Of a DNA stretch of 64,000 nucleotides, positions 27,243 to 39,038 are shown piece by piece. Under the pieces are notes generated by a model. The model did not search any database and was not told where the DNA came from. It was given only the letters and a program-made list of their open reading frames with translations. Numbering within the stretch: the stretch's first letter is position 1; the number at the start of each line of letters is the position of its first letter. Position numbers and translations under genes: made by a program. Origin of the DNA: Rostratula benghalensis (taxonomy: Eukaryota > Chordata > Aves > Charadriiformes > Rostratulidae); contig VXAI01000245.1 of NCBI GenBank assembly GCA_013399305.1, positions 585,534 to 649,533 of the forward strand, written 5' to 3'.

Positions 27243-27579
27243 GAGATGCTGGAGTAGCTGCAGAAATTCTTCAGCATAGGCTGGGCAAGATGTCTGTCCA
27301 TTCCTGTGGCCAAAATGCTCTCTGCTCTGATCTGGGAGTTTTCCTAAATGTGTCTGTTCCTTTGGTTTTTCTGGGCTTTGCTTCTTTCTCCTTGCAGGAA
27401 GCTAAGCTGTAAAGTACCCCAAAACCATTGCCTAAGCCCAGCCTCCGGGGTGCAGATGCTCACCAGCCCCTTCAAACAAGGTGTTAGGGCTGAGGGCCCC
27501 GTCCTGGCTCAGTAGGGCCAGGAGGAGACTGTCTCACCACAGATAGCATCACACCTCTGGAATAGTTGCGGTGACTCCA

Positions 27580-28220
27580 AAAAACAGCCGGAAGTCATTA
27601 TGCAAATAACCCGCGTGATAAATTTTATAAACGAATCATTATCGATGCTTAAAGCCAGAAAGACCTTGCGCCTGTGCCCGTTGTCCTGATTAAAAAGCCT
27701 TCCGCTCTTAAAATCTGAAGTTGGAATTAGATCCCAAAAAGGAAACCAGGGCAGAGGAGAAGACTCCTGTGCGTCCCCTGGCATCACGCCTCGTGCCGTT
27801 GGGCAGATGCCCCCCCACAAAAGACAAGAGAAAGACCGTGTGTAAGGAACACCTGGAGCCACTGGGGCAAACGGCGTGCCCTGTCCCGTGCTTACTCTCT
27901 TCCACCTTGCAAAGAAAAGCCGTGTCAAAGACAAACAGCCAAATATCCAGAACGCTAATACGTGCAGACGACAGGTCATCTGCACCTCTACATTTTCCCC
28001 CCGTTGTCCCGCATTTAGTCATATCACATGCAAAGATGAAAAAGCAAAATTATGGCAGGCAAATGAAGTGAACTTTCGCATTAGCTCATCTATTTATTTC
28101 CCCTTAAATATTGCAATTATTATTTCTGTAGCACAATTGCCACTGGCTGCTTCGGGTGCATTTATTAATGTGCAGGAGCGGTGGCTCTTTTAGGAGCTGT
28201 TAACATTCATTAGCACTTCA
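27580..28220. promoter_or_regulatory. Candidate conserved non-coding element
   Basis: This stretch keeps many CpG dinucleotides within AT-rich DNA. It has an octamer ATGCAAAT (27600-27607) beside homeobox-like ATTA/ATAA cores, and long AT-rich blocks such as CTATTTATTTCCCCTTAAAT. It has no repeat signature and no plausible coding frame. These traits are common in vertebrate developmental enhancers, but the call is a guess without an alignment. Confidence 0.25.
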
Positions 28221-30503
28221 GGTCCTGTCCGGGGAGAGAACCTTTCCTCTGCTCATTGTCATTCACTGTGTGACACTAATAGCGCCGGGGACGCGGCCGG
28301 AGCCAGAATCTGCGCCGCTGACGGCAAATTCCTATGGTGGGTTCGCTGGGGCCCTGAGCTGACATCAGAGCATGCGTCACCGTGGTCCTTCACAGTTGCC
28401 CCTGGAGACGGCAGAAGTCCGGGGTGATAATTATTTAGATTCCTCGTGAGCTCCAGAGGTTTCCGAAAGATTTTTTTTTTTCCTTCACTGTCCTGTGCAA
28501 TCACGTTGTCATGGTGATCAGAGCAGGATGCTGGACACCAGCCTGGCTCCCCTTCTCAGAGGACAGGCTAGCCAAGTGATGAAGCTGATGGTTTCCAGCA
28601 GGGTTATGCCACACCTGAGAAGAGAGAAATGCTAAAAAAAAAATAAATAAATAAAAGGCGGGGGGGTGGGGAAATCTTTTCTAAAACAGGCTTGGAATTT
28701 TTCACTTAACCATGAGGATCAGAGATTTGGGATTCTCATTATTGTTCAGAATAAAACATCAAAGGTAAGGAGCCTGATTGTGGGACCGGACTCAAAACTT
28801 TCCATGGTTTGAGCGGTCCTGGGGCAAAACTGTTTTCAGCAGTGCTGCACCGGCCAAACCTGAGCTGTGGCTCCTTCATGCTGTCCCTTGCACACGCTGA
28901 ACTCCCTGCACAGGTGACCATTTGCTCCCGTGACTACATATTGCCTTGGCAGGAGCAAGGCTCCATAGGGTGGTCCATAAATGACCAGAGAGACCACTCC
29001 TAACCAATTACGTGATTACTAATACATTTCCCTATCGAGCTGTGAATTTTCTACAAGCTTCCCTTACTCTCCAAGTGAGGCACTGACAAACCTGTTGCAG
29101 TTTAGCAGGGCTTCGTTACTGAAACAGCCGCTTCAGACATGCCTGCCTCAGCCATCCCTCAGCTGTTCTGTCTCCTCAGCAGCTCCCAAAAGATTTCAAG
29201 ATGTCTATGTGTCTTTTGCCAATAGAAATACATGCAGGAGTATTTGCTGATCTGCCAGAAGCTGCCCATCTGGTCAAAGTTTTGCTCTGCTGAATGAAAG
29301 AAAAGAGAAAAGGGGACTAGAATTGCTTCAAATGGAGTGTGTGGTGCCTTTTACAAGGATACGGTGTTTCAGCATCTCCCTGAAAGCCCTGGTTCTCCTG
29401 AGCTGTGCCAATGGATAGTAGATGCAGGCTGGAAACCATCCAGGGAAACAAAGCCAACTCTGAAACGATGGCTTCCTTGGCTCTTGAGCAGGAAGATCAG
29501 GGCGGTTTGTAGGACACAGCGCTGGGAGCTCGTGGACATGGCTGCCACCAGCTCCACTGCCTGGGGCTTGACGTTCATTTCTTTGGTTGCCATTGAGAAG
29601 AAGAGGTTTTGTGCTGACTGGGTTACAATAGTCTCATGTCTACTTTTACTTATAGCTCCTCCACAGTCAAAACAACACAGCTTTCACACTTCTGTAGGTT
29701 AATTAGAGAAATGCATGGAGATCGTTTCTTAACCACGTATGAAACACTGGGAAATGATTTCTCAGTTGTCACCAAGAAATGTGTTTCCTCCACCTCCATC
29801 CCCGTGTGCCTCCCCAGCCCTCCCATCTCCCTTCCAGCACAGCCTTTCCCAGCCAGCTCAAGGTGTTTCATTCAGATCCATGCCCAGCAGAGCTGGGATG
29901 GTGATGCTCCAGTCCCCACGTCATCTTCAGCCACCTGCACCAGGGCCACCTCAGCTCTGCCCACTGCTGGCTCCAGCCTGATAATGTAGAGTAGGATGAG
30001 AAACCTCCACTTTGGGGCTTCTCACAGCAAATACATGATTTACAGGATGCTAGCATGGACCGAACAATGGATGGTGATTGTCCCATTGACCTTCCTGATT
30101 ACTCCAACAGCCTCACTGTGAAACTGAAACTCTCTTCCTTAAATATTTCAGATACTATATTATAGTACGAACACATCAGTAATAAGGGGCGCTGTTTCTT
30201 GATGGTTCTATGCAGAGCATGGCTTTCCACAGCTCCTCTGTTTTACCACTGTAACAATGCAATTAAATGTCTTACAAAAGCCACATGTCTTGCCCGTCTG
30301 CAAGGAAGGAGAAATGCTTCCACACTCTTGAAGCAGGTCAATATAACTACTCTCCAGATGCCATCAGGGGCTTGTATAAAGATTCAGGAACAATCACAAA
30401 CTAATTTCCCATTGATAATTGCTAAAATATTTGAATAAAAAGAAACTATATTTGCATATCGTCACAAAGGAAGTAATGTCCCTGAAAAATATTCTGGTTT
30501 GCA
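28221..30503. other. Gene-free interval
   Basis: No gene or dispersed repeat is supported. It contains an A-rich/AAAT run next to a G-rich run near 28632-28672. Frames at 29.3-30.0 kb on both strands (up to 121 codons) lack known motifs. Confidence 0.55.
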
Positions 30504-30534
30504 GACTGTGCTAGTCGATGACTTTAGCACAGTC
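30504..30534. repeat. Perfect 10-bp inverted repeat with 11-base loop
   Basis: GACTGTGCTA (30504-30513) is the exact reverse complement of 30525-30534. It lies in AT-rich, non-repeat DNA next to an inverted octamer ATTTGCAT (30450-30457). It could be a hairpin or a spaced palindromic protein site. Confidence 0.8.
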
Positions 30535-33500
30535 ATTTTCACAAGAGATTATGCTAACACATGTGGAAGATTTCATTTTCCTTTAAAAAATGTGAACGCA
30601 GTAAGACACAGAACGGTCCAAATGACTGCAGAGACATGCACTGCCCTGAGTAACTGATTGCAGGATCCATTCAAATAAATCGTGATTCGTTAGGGAAGAA
30701 AAAAAAAAAAAGTAGACAAGTTAAAAAATCAGATACAGCTATAGCTCTGTCTTCAATACACTAATAGCATCCAGGGCTTAATTAGAATATGCATGCATTG
30801 TGTTACACGCAGCATGCACGTATTTAGGGCTAGCTGTTCTCATCTACTGTAAAAATAAGCATCTTTGAAATAGCCGAGATAGCTAGGATGCAGCTCAGAA
30901 GCTCAGGTACCATTTGAAATAGCCGCGTAGCAGCGCTGCCAAGTGTGGCTGAGCATCCCTAGCTCCAGCCACACCAGTGGAGAAGGTGCCCATCCCATAG
31001 CAGCATGGGGCCAAGCAATCCTGTGTAGCCACACAAACAACAAATACTGTGTGAAAATAATGCAATAATGTCCAGGCACTCTGTTTGGGTTTCTGAGGGG
31101 TGGTTCTGTTGGGTTTTTTCCAGTTTCCATTTCTAGGCTGCTTCAGTTTATATTTAAGAAGTGGGAAAAATATGTCCCCATCTGAGAGTGGGGGCCCGGT
31201 GCTGTGCATGGCCCCGTTGCAGGGCATCTGGGGTGAGCTGCAGAGCTTCCATCCAGTGTTTACTCCTCCACAAGTGGGTCAAACCCCAGAGCGAGCGCAA
31301 AACACTGAATATTTCAGCAGTGGGGATGTGGTGCCTTTGCCAAAATCCCAAGTAACTAATTGGCAGCCCTGAAAGTCATATCTGTTTAAATAACACAATC
31401 CAGCTATACTTTAAACCAGCTTTATGGCCAAAGGAAGACACAAATAGTCTCATGTCCATGAAGCATACCATTAACTGCAAAAATAATGAGAAAGACTCTC
31501 CTGAATGAAGCCCTTGGTCTGGTTTGTGAATCTTTAATATGCATTTCTGCAGCTCTGTTCAACGCTCAGCAAATTCATATTCTCTTTGACAGAGTAGACA
31601 CTTTCATGAAGTATTTATAGCAGCCAAGCAGAATAACCATATTCTGGAGATCTTAATTCACAAACATTGTTTTTAAAGTAATGGCTTTTTAACAGAGGTT
31701 TGGGGGAGTCTGTTCCGAAATCCCAATTTTACTTATTTCCACTATAAAGAGTAAAGAGATGAAATAATAAAATGGAAGTGCAATTAAACTGTGGGGCTTT
31801 TTTCCAGTGGAGAATGCCCACTTCTGTAAGGCTATGTGTGTAAATTCTGACCATTCTGTATGAGTCGGTTATTTTATGAGCAAGGAGAAGACCTGAGCAG
31901 AGGGAAGGGCTGTGACTGCCCAGCCCTGCTGAGGCAAGAGGGAAGAGCAAACCTAAACATGCTCCTCTGTGGCTGAAACTGCCCTGTGCATGTCCCCAAC
32001 ATGGTTGAGAGTAGCTTGTTCTTCAGATTTAACACCTCTGATCCACTGATTGATAAAAATCATGACATGCCACACCTGACAGCCTTCTGCTGCACAGATA
32101 TTTTTTTCACTCCAGATACCTTTCTTTCCAGAAGCCAGCAATACTTAAGTGAAAGAAAGCACTGCAATAAACCACAATTAATCTATATTCCTTATTACCA
32201 AATATCTCCTTCCATTCACAACTCCCTTCATCCTTCCAAATGCAGGTTTCAGAGTGGAAATGGCAACCAGAACTAACGTTCAAACTCCTCTTTGCTGCCA
32301 TGGCTTCTTTGCCTTGACAGGTTGACACTTTATTTCAGCCCAACACCACAGCCTGTTTCAGCCAAGCACCGGTTCCAGCCACTGCTTTCAAGTGGTCACA
32401 TCCCTCCTCATCTTCCACCAAACCCACTTCATCCTGACACAAAGCCAGGATCAAAGATTATTAATTGTCTCTGCACAGACTTCTGCAAATACCAGCGGAG
32501 GATGGTTTTGGTGGTTTGGCTCTTTGCTTTCCTTTGGTTTGTGGGTTTTCTTTTTTTTCTTTCTTGACCCAAAGGTCTTTATTTTTATTTATATTAGCCG
32601 TCTTTGGTTCTATCAGTGGTAAAGTCACATGTGTCACTTGGGCCCCTTCTTTGATAGTCCTTGAACAGGGACGAAGAGACGCTTCTGAAGGAAGATGCTT
32701 TGCAAACAGATATATCCATTCTTTCCACTAGAAGGAAATGACTCCCATAAACTTAATGATAGGGCTTATATTCAGGGAAAAATATTTCACAGACTCTGAC
32801 TTGCAAAAGTCTTTAGAAGTTTTGCTGTAGCACACCAGAGGACGCCCGTTCTCCAGTGCTGAGAGGGAAAGTCTTTGCCTCTCTGATAAAGGTGAAGTAT
32901 CTCACCTTTCTCCAGTATTTGGTGGCAGTGCCAGCTGGGGACACAGCTTCATCAGACCTCTGTGGAGCCACATGGTGAAAATAGGTACGGAGAGCTCCTT
33001 TTCTGAAAGACTAACTCCCATGTTAATGACTCATTAGCTCAGAGGGGGTATTTCAGAGCTAGTCCCGTAGCCATGGTGAACATTCTTCTTCAGTTCTATG
33101 TTATTTTTCACCTCTTGCTGATTGCATTAAGGAAAGTTTAATTGAATACATGCCAATTTAGGCCAGACTTTACATTTCAAGCTAGCTGCTGTGCAGCATC
33201 CACAAACACAACCCTCCTTTGACATTTACAAGTCATTAACTCCGGCACATATTTTCCTATGGCTCAAAGGCTGTTATCTCCACTCCTCAAAAGGACATCC
33301 CAGTATAGACAACACAGAGTCATTATTCTTTTAGATGAAAATTACCATAATGGAGTATTCAAGGTCTGGTCCAGACTGCAGAGGCCACAAGCCAGAGATG
33401 ATGGCTGATTTTGGTGGTGTAAGTTTTTGCCGTCTTCCTCCCAACTGAAGCTCCAGGTGAAGACAAGGATGCAACTGGTTTGTCTCCAGCACCAATTTCC

Positions 33501-35024
33501 AACAGCTCCCCAAAACCTCCTTTTCTTTCATGGGAATGTCAAGTTTCAGCTGATCTTCAGTAATCCCTAAATAATCTGCTTTCATTAGTGGTTTGCTCTT
33601 CAACATATATTATCTGAGCATTTCAAAGACCTTTAACCAACCCTCGCAACACTCCTAAGCTGGTGGCAATATCTCTGTTTTACATGGGCTTCATTGAATC
33701 ACAGGAGATTAAGAGGCCCCAAAAAAGTAAATAATAGGATTTGTGAACCTGTATCAGATTCTCTAACTATTTAATTCTCCTCCAAGAGCATGAAAGGGCT
33801 TTGAAGAAGCAACCACAAGATGGGACCGGACATACGTTTTGGTTTTGTTCAGTTTTCACTGGGATATCTCATGAAAGACCCAGCACTGAAGGTGCCTCCC
33901 CTTGGTCTGCACTCTTGGTGCCTAAATAACGGGAATAATTATCTTTTTTCATTAGCAGACTCAGAAAAGCTGGGGAGAGACAAGATTCTCTGTCTTACGG
34001 GTGATTTTATTTCCTTTCAGTTGGTGGAAAAAGTCCTGTTGGGTGCAGGGAGAGACCCTTGGAGATCGCATGAAGGAGCTGGGCTGCTCCTTGACCTTTC
34101 CTTCTCCAGGGACTCAGTGGTAACCAAGTCCTGCTTTTGTCCCTCAAAATATCACAAATATTTCAGGCTTCTGACTGATTGTCTCCGTCTGCTATAAACT
34201 TATAAACCACAGGGATATGATTTGCTGCCATTAAATTTGTAGGATTTAACTGTGATTTCAGTGGCAGGACAAAAAAAATCTAACAAATATAAAAGGCTCT
34301 GCTCGAGCATCTGCATTTTATAAGTCACTTGATATTTTTCATTTTGAATTACTCCAATAAATGTGGCTTGCTGGTCAATTTAGCAATTTAAGTGCTTCTG
34401 ATGAGCTCACAATGCAAGACAAATAAGCAGGTTTCAGCAATCTGACTCAATGTTTCATAGAAATTATTAAAAAATCATAAGTGAGTGTTGCTTCCCACAA
34501 TTTGCCAGTTTACAGCCATGTTCACATCGCTTCCTTAAGGAGTGTCATCATTCAGACCTTTAAAAAATATACCAGCAACTTAGAGAAGACATTTGCTATG
34601 ATTGATTGGATGCAGACATCTATAAAAATAAAAGAATATGGGGAAACTCAAGCAATATCTCTGAGTTTCTCTGAGTTTTATGGGCAGCAGAAGACTTGGC
34701 TGCCTTTGTTACTGAAATACACTGCCTCTAGGCAAAGATTTCCATTACCAGCGTTATCAGTCACATGGGCAGAGAACCAGATAAGAAATTGGTCCTTTGT
34801 ACAATGTTCGGCAGAGGTAATTAATTGGGGATCGATTCAGAAGTAATCTAACTCCTTTTAAATTTGCAGTGATAAAATCATGGACAGATGGAATGGAGCA
34901 GGAGAAATTCCAGCCTGGCCAGGCATGAAACAAGCTGTGTGTGAGGAAGCAGAGAGCCTGCCCCAAGACTTTCCCAAGTGTCTCCAAACATGGGTATTGA
35001 TGGTAAATTGTGTCTAGTTATCAA
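30535..35024. other. Gene-free interval
   Basis: No gene or CR1 copy is supported. The segment at about 31.4-31.7 kb is AT-rich, non-repetitive and free of long homopolymers, so it could be conserved regulatory DNA, but this is only an impression. Short frames elsewhere have no recognisable domains. Confidence 0.5.
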
Positions 35025-35522
35025 CAGAATCACAGAATACTATGGGGCTGGAAGGGACCTCTGGAGATCATCTAGTCCAGCCCCCTGCCAAAGCAGGTCC
35101 ACCCAGTGCAGGTTACACAGGAATATGTCCAGGTGGGTTTTGAATGTCTCCAGAGACAGAAACACCACCACCTCTCTGGGCAGTCTCTGCCAGGGCTCTG
35201 CCACCCTCAAAGTGAAGAAGTTTCTCCTCATGTTTAGATGGAACTTCTTATGTTCCAGTTTGTGCTGTTTTCCTCTTGTCCTGTCCCTGGGCACCACTGA
35301 AAAAAGCCTGGCCCCTTCCTGCTGACACCCACCCTGGAAGTATTTACAGGTGTTGACCAGATCCCACCTCAGTCTTCTTTTCTCTGGACTAAAAAGTCCC
35401 AAGTCCCTCAGCCTTTCTTCATAAGAGAGATGCTCCAGGCCTCCAATTGTCTTGGTGGTCCTCTGCTCTACCCTCTCCAGCATTTGCCTGTCCTTGAACT
35501 GGGGAGCCCAGAGCTGGATACT
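35025..35522 (-). mobile_element. CR1 LINE 3' fragment, antisense, about 500 bp
   Basis: The longest minus-strand CR1 copy here. It begins with ACAGAATCACAGAATACTATGG. Minus-strand reading gives a continuous 147-codon frame (35483 to 35040) matching the ORF2 C-terminus: RGLE-like GGLEHLSYEERLRDLGLFS, then LRWDLVNTCKYFQGGCQQEG, RDRTRGKQHKLEHKKFHLN and LPREVVVFLSLETFKTHLD. The frame is open, but only the tail is present, so it has no reverse transcriptase or endonuclease. It belongs to a third subgroup, distinct from the 14.1 and 20.4 kb types. Confidence 0.95.
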
Positions 35523-38500
35523 TCTCTCTCCGTTTGAGCTGTGGAGCTCTTTGCAGGATCGATGGCCTCACGGTGTCATAGTGGGCAGTGGTGGAGGGCT
35601 GAAGCTGCAGCCTTGTGCCTTGTTCTTCTGAGACAAGACTATTTAAAGCATGTAAATGGTCATAATTTATAAACCACCTTTATAAGCCACTTTGTGGTTT
35701 TTTCCCATCTACACAATTTCCCCTGCCTCTGAAAGGTGATCCAATGGATGCTGTTATGTCTCTGTCCCTACCTGTAATCCTTATGGAAAAATTGGTGCCA
35801 TCTACTGCGATCTTTTTCAGCACATCACCTCTGACATGCTGTCTGGGTAAGAATTACTTCAGGGAATTATTGCCAAGTGTCTGCTCAGCAATTTCAACCT
35901 ATTCCCTCTCTTTCCTCTTTGCCATGCAGCTTTGCTGACCCTGAGATCCTCTAGTTAGGAATTCCCCAATTAACAGTGTCCTTATGACTTCCCCCAAACC
36001 ACCCAGGGCCACGGCTTCACCATCCTCCTGAAATATTCCTTTTAATAACCTGCTTTTGATCCAATTAGGTATCAAGAAACTTGACAGGCAGAGAAACTTC
36101 CCTGCTGATGGTGATAAATGGAGCAGAGGTGGGTGGGATGTCAGCGGGTGGGATGCACGCCGCCTGTCTCCAGCACCAGGATCAATACATGGATCTGCAT
36201 GTGGGTTTGAAACCTGGGGATGGAAAGCAGCTTAAAAACAGTCAGTAAAGTCCTGCTGCAGAATATAACATTCCCATTGCCAGTTTTTGAGGCCTTCCTA
36301 CAAAACAATACTTTTTAATTCTGGTATTCATTAATTAAGAAGGACGAAGAGCAACCAGGCACACAGTGGAGAACCAGGCCAGAGTGACAACCCAGGATCT
36401 GAATGCAGAGCCTGCATTTTACATTAGCGTGTACAGCCTGGGCTGCTGAAAGCAACTGATTTCTTGTCAGCTAAAATAAATTTAAAAAAAAAACAACAAA
36501 CCAATACAGAAGTTTGTTTTCAGATCCCGGGGGACATAGTGGTGGAAATAATGCATTCAGGTACATTTGTTGTGTGCCATAATATAGTAAAGCAGGTCTG
36601 AAGCAAAGCAGGTTGCCAGCGCAATAACTGCAGAAAAACTTTCCCAGACTTTTCTGTGAAACCTCCCTAATTTCCCGAGCCCTCTGGAGCCCCAGGACAA
36701 CACTGGCAAAAGCAATCCCAACTCTTGATATTTCTTCTTCATACTCAGGTGTTTATTATATCTGGGTGCATCATCAACTCCCAAAGTCTAATGGCTCAGA
36801 GCACACAGCTTAAGTTTTACCAGGACACAGGACTGGGAGGTATGGATAAAGGAAAATGTCTTAAAAAAGCATTTTTTGCCAAGTCTTGAGAAAAACACAG
36901 AAAGATATGAGACCAGCTCCTGTGTGACTGTTACAGTGTTGGTGGTGATGGAGGCTACTTCTCTGCTATGTAAGCAAAAAGAGTCTTTGTCAGTTTTGAT
37001 GTGTATTTCTGCATTTCAAATTGTACCTGAAAATATATACTACCAATATTTGCGATACTCCACCATATGCTACTGAGCTAAAATGTAGCCATATTGGTGA
37101 GCACAGAAGTATTTTGCAGCTATAAGTAATAAAAACGCTTCATACAGAGCTAACTGCCTCTCTCCAGAGACAATGGAGTCATTACAAGCCTCTAATTGTA
37201 TAGATTCTTATTTTCATTAGTTTTTTATTTAAAGAAAGAATAAAACCCACACACTTCAGTGGTACAGCATGCTCACAGATAGTTAGCGCAGAAGCAAAGC
37301 CACAAGAAAGTCTATTTCAAATAAGAATTCAATGTAATTTTGCAGCACAACTCCCCTCCCCAGTCTTCCCAAAATTCCAAATTCCAGGTGAGACACTGCT
37401 GAGCAATGCGGGGCAGAAGATGCTTATATGACAATATATTCTATACATAGGCCATAGTTTATTATAATCCACAACTGGAGATATGCAAATAGGTGACCCA
37501 CCTGGCAGGTAATCCTTCACCTTCTCCCTGGTGAAGTGAGTGGAAGCATCAGCTGTGCTTCCTCCAGAGAGGGTCTGTGCTTCCCCTGGGGAGGATTTGA
37601 GCCCTTTAGACAGCATGGAAGCCATGCTCATGGTTGCCTTGATTCCTGTGTGCTCTCCTGGATGCTCCCCAGCCTGCGATGTGCATCCCTGGATGCGCTA
37701 CAACCCTGCATCTTTCCTGGCTGCCCCTGTTGCTCCCTGGCTCAGTTAACACCTTTTCTTCTGCCCTGCCAGGAGTAATACTCATTTTCATTTTCTTGGC
37801 AAGGTTTCAGGCAGTGCTAGAAGATGGACTTTGCCCGGGCATCCTGGCATTTGTCCATCTGCTAATGTCAGCGTAGTGCAAGAGACTTCACGAATGTTTG
37901 TCCAACATAGGCATCCATAGACCCCAGCACCTGGATTGCTCAGTAAGGGATGAACAAAATTATTTTCTATTAATATCGAGGCTACCAGTAGCAAAAGGAA
38001 TCATATGTGCACTTTGAATCAGCCTCTAATCTCATTTAATGGGCTGCGATGGGCAACTCTTCTCCTCCTGACACTCACAACAGGGGGAGATCAACACCGA
38101 ATGTGCTTCCACATCTATTAGTACCTATCAAATAGGAAATAATTTCAAATAAAACAGGTTGCAGGAGCTCTCTGATACCACAGAAGAAAGATGAAAGGTG
38201 ATTTTGAAGGAAAAAATAAGCTTCATTTAACCTAATAGTACAAAGTGAATGAGAAAGCTTTAACCCATTGATTCGGGGCATGGCATAACGTGTTGCAATC
38301 ATCGGCTGCCATGCTCTGGGGCTGTATCTTAAATTAAAGCAGCATTCAGCAGGCTTACACTGAGCCTCTGAAACTCCCTCTTCTTTTCAAACATGTGTTT
38401 TCTTTGGCTATTGCATGAACTGTATGCTTTGTTTCCTGGCTAGCAAACTGCCTGAGCAAAATGCTTTCCAACACACAAATTATTTGCCATTTTACGAATC

Positions 38501-38943
38501 AAATTATTCTATTGTATTCAGTGACGGCTTTTAGGAAAAAAAGGGGCGTTTTCTCCAGTTCACAACATTCTCAGTATTTTCTCTTCCAGTAGAGTTTCAA
38601 GGCACTATATCATGGCTTATTTCCAGCATTTGCATTAAGGAAAACACTGTGCACGGGGTAAAAACCAGCTCAGCTCCTAACTCTTCTGCAGAAGGAGAAG
38701 CTCCATCTCTCGTGCTCAGGCTGTCCAGAAACAAGCCTACCACAAAAAAAAAAAAAAAAAAAAAAAAAAGGGGTTTTTTCTCCTGATAGGTTATTTTCCA
38801 AAGAACATGTGTGTTTAGCTGGGAGAGGCTACTACCATCCTTGGCTGAGGTTGTGCCACCCACCCCAGGAGCGTTTGGCTGCCCCCCTCCTCCTCAATTT
38901 CAGCTCTTCAATGCCCCCTGATGAATCCCTGAATGCCCCCTGA
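35523..38943. other. Gene-free interval
   Basis: No supportable gene. Frames at 37.3-37.9 kb occur on both strands with no recognised domain. The interval ends near a 26-base A tract, listed separately. Confidence 0.55.
38744..38769. repeat. Poly(A) tract, 26 bases
   Basis: An uninterrupted A run followed by GGGG and six T residues, so a short A:T foldback is possible. No gene copy is recognised before it. Confidence 0.9.
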
Positions 38944-39038
38944 AGAATCACAGACTGATCCAGGCCAGAAGGGACCTCTAGAGTCATCTAGTCTGACCTC
39001 CCTGCAGTCAGCAGGGACGCCCCCAACTAGACCAGGTT
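38944..39038 (-). mobile_element. CR1 LINE terminal fragment, antisense
   Basis: It begins AGAATCACAGACTGATCCAGG and continues with the same wording as the 20.4 kb copy (GTCATCTAGTCTGACCTCC, then CAACTAGACCAGGTTG). Only about 95 bases are present, so it is severely truncated. Confidence 0.88.

Noticed and set aside
27509..28071. Overlapping 158- and 116-codon frames at a possible old exon
   Set aside because: No domain, no ATG for the plus frame (starts with TTG), no splice-site pair. The non-coding reading fits better.
15427..37490. Cluster of octamer ATGCAAAT sites (15427, 16693, 27600, 30450, 37483)
   Set aside because: Five sites in 64 kb of AT-rich DNA, counting both strands, is not clearly above chance and they are spread over 22 kb.
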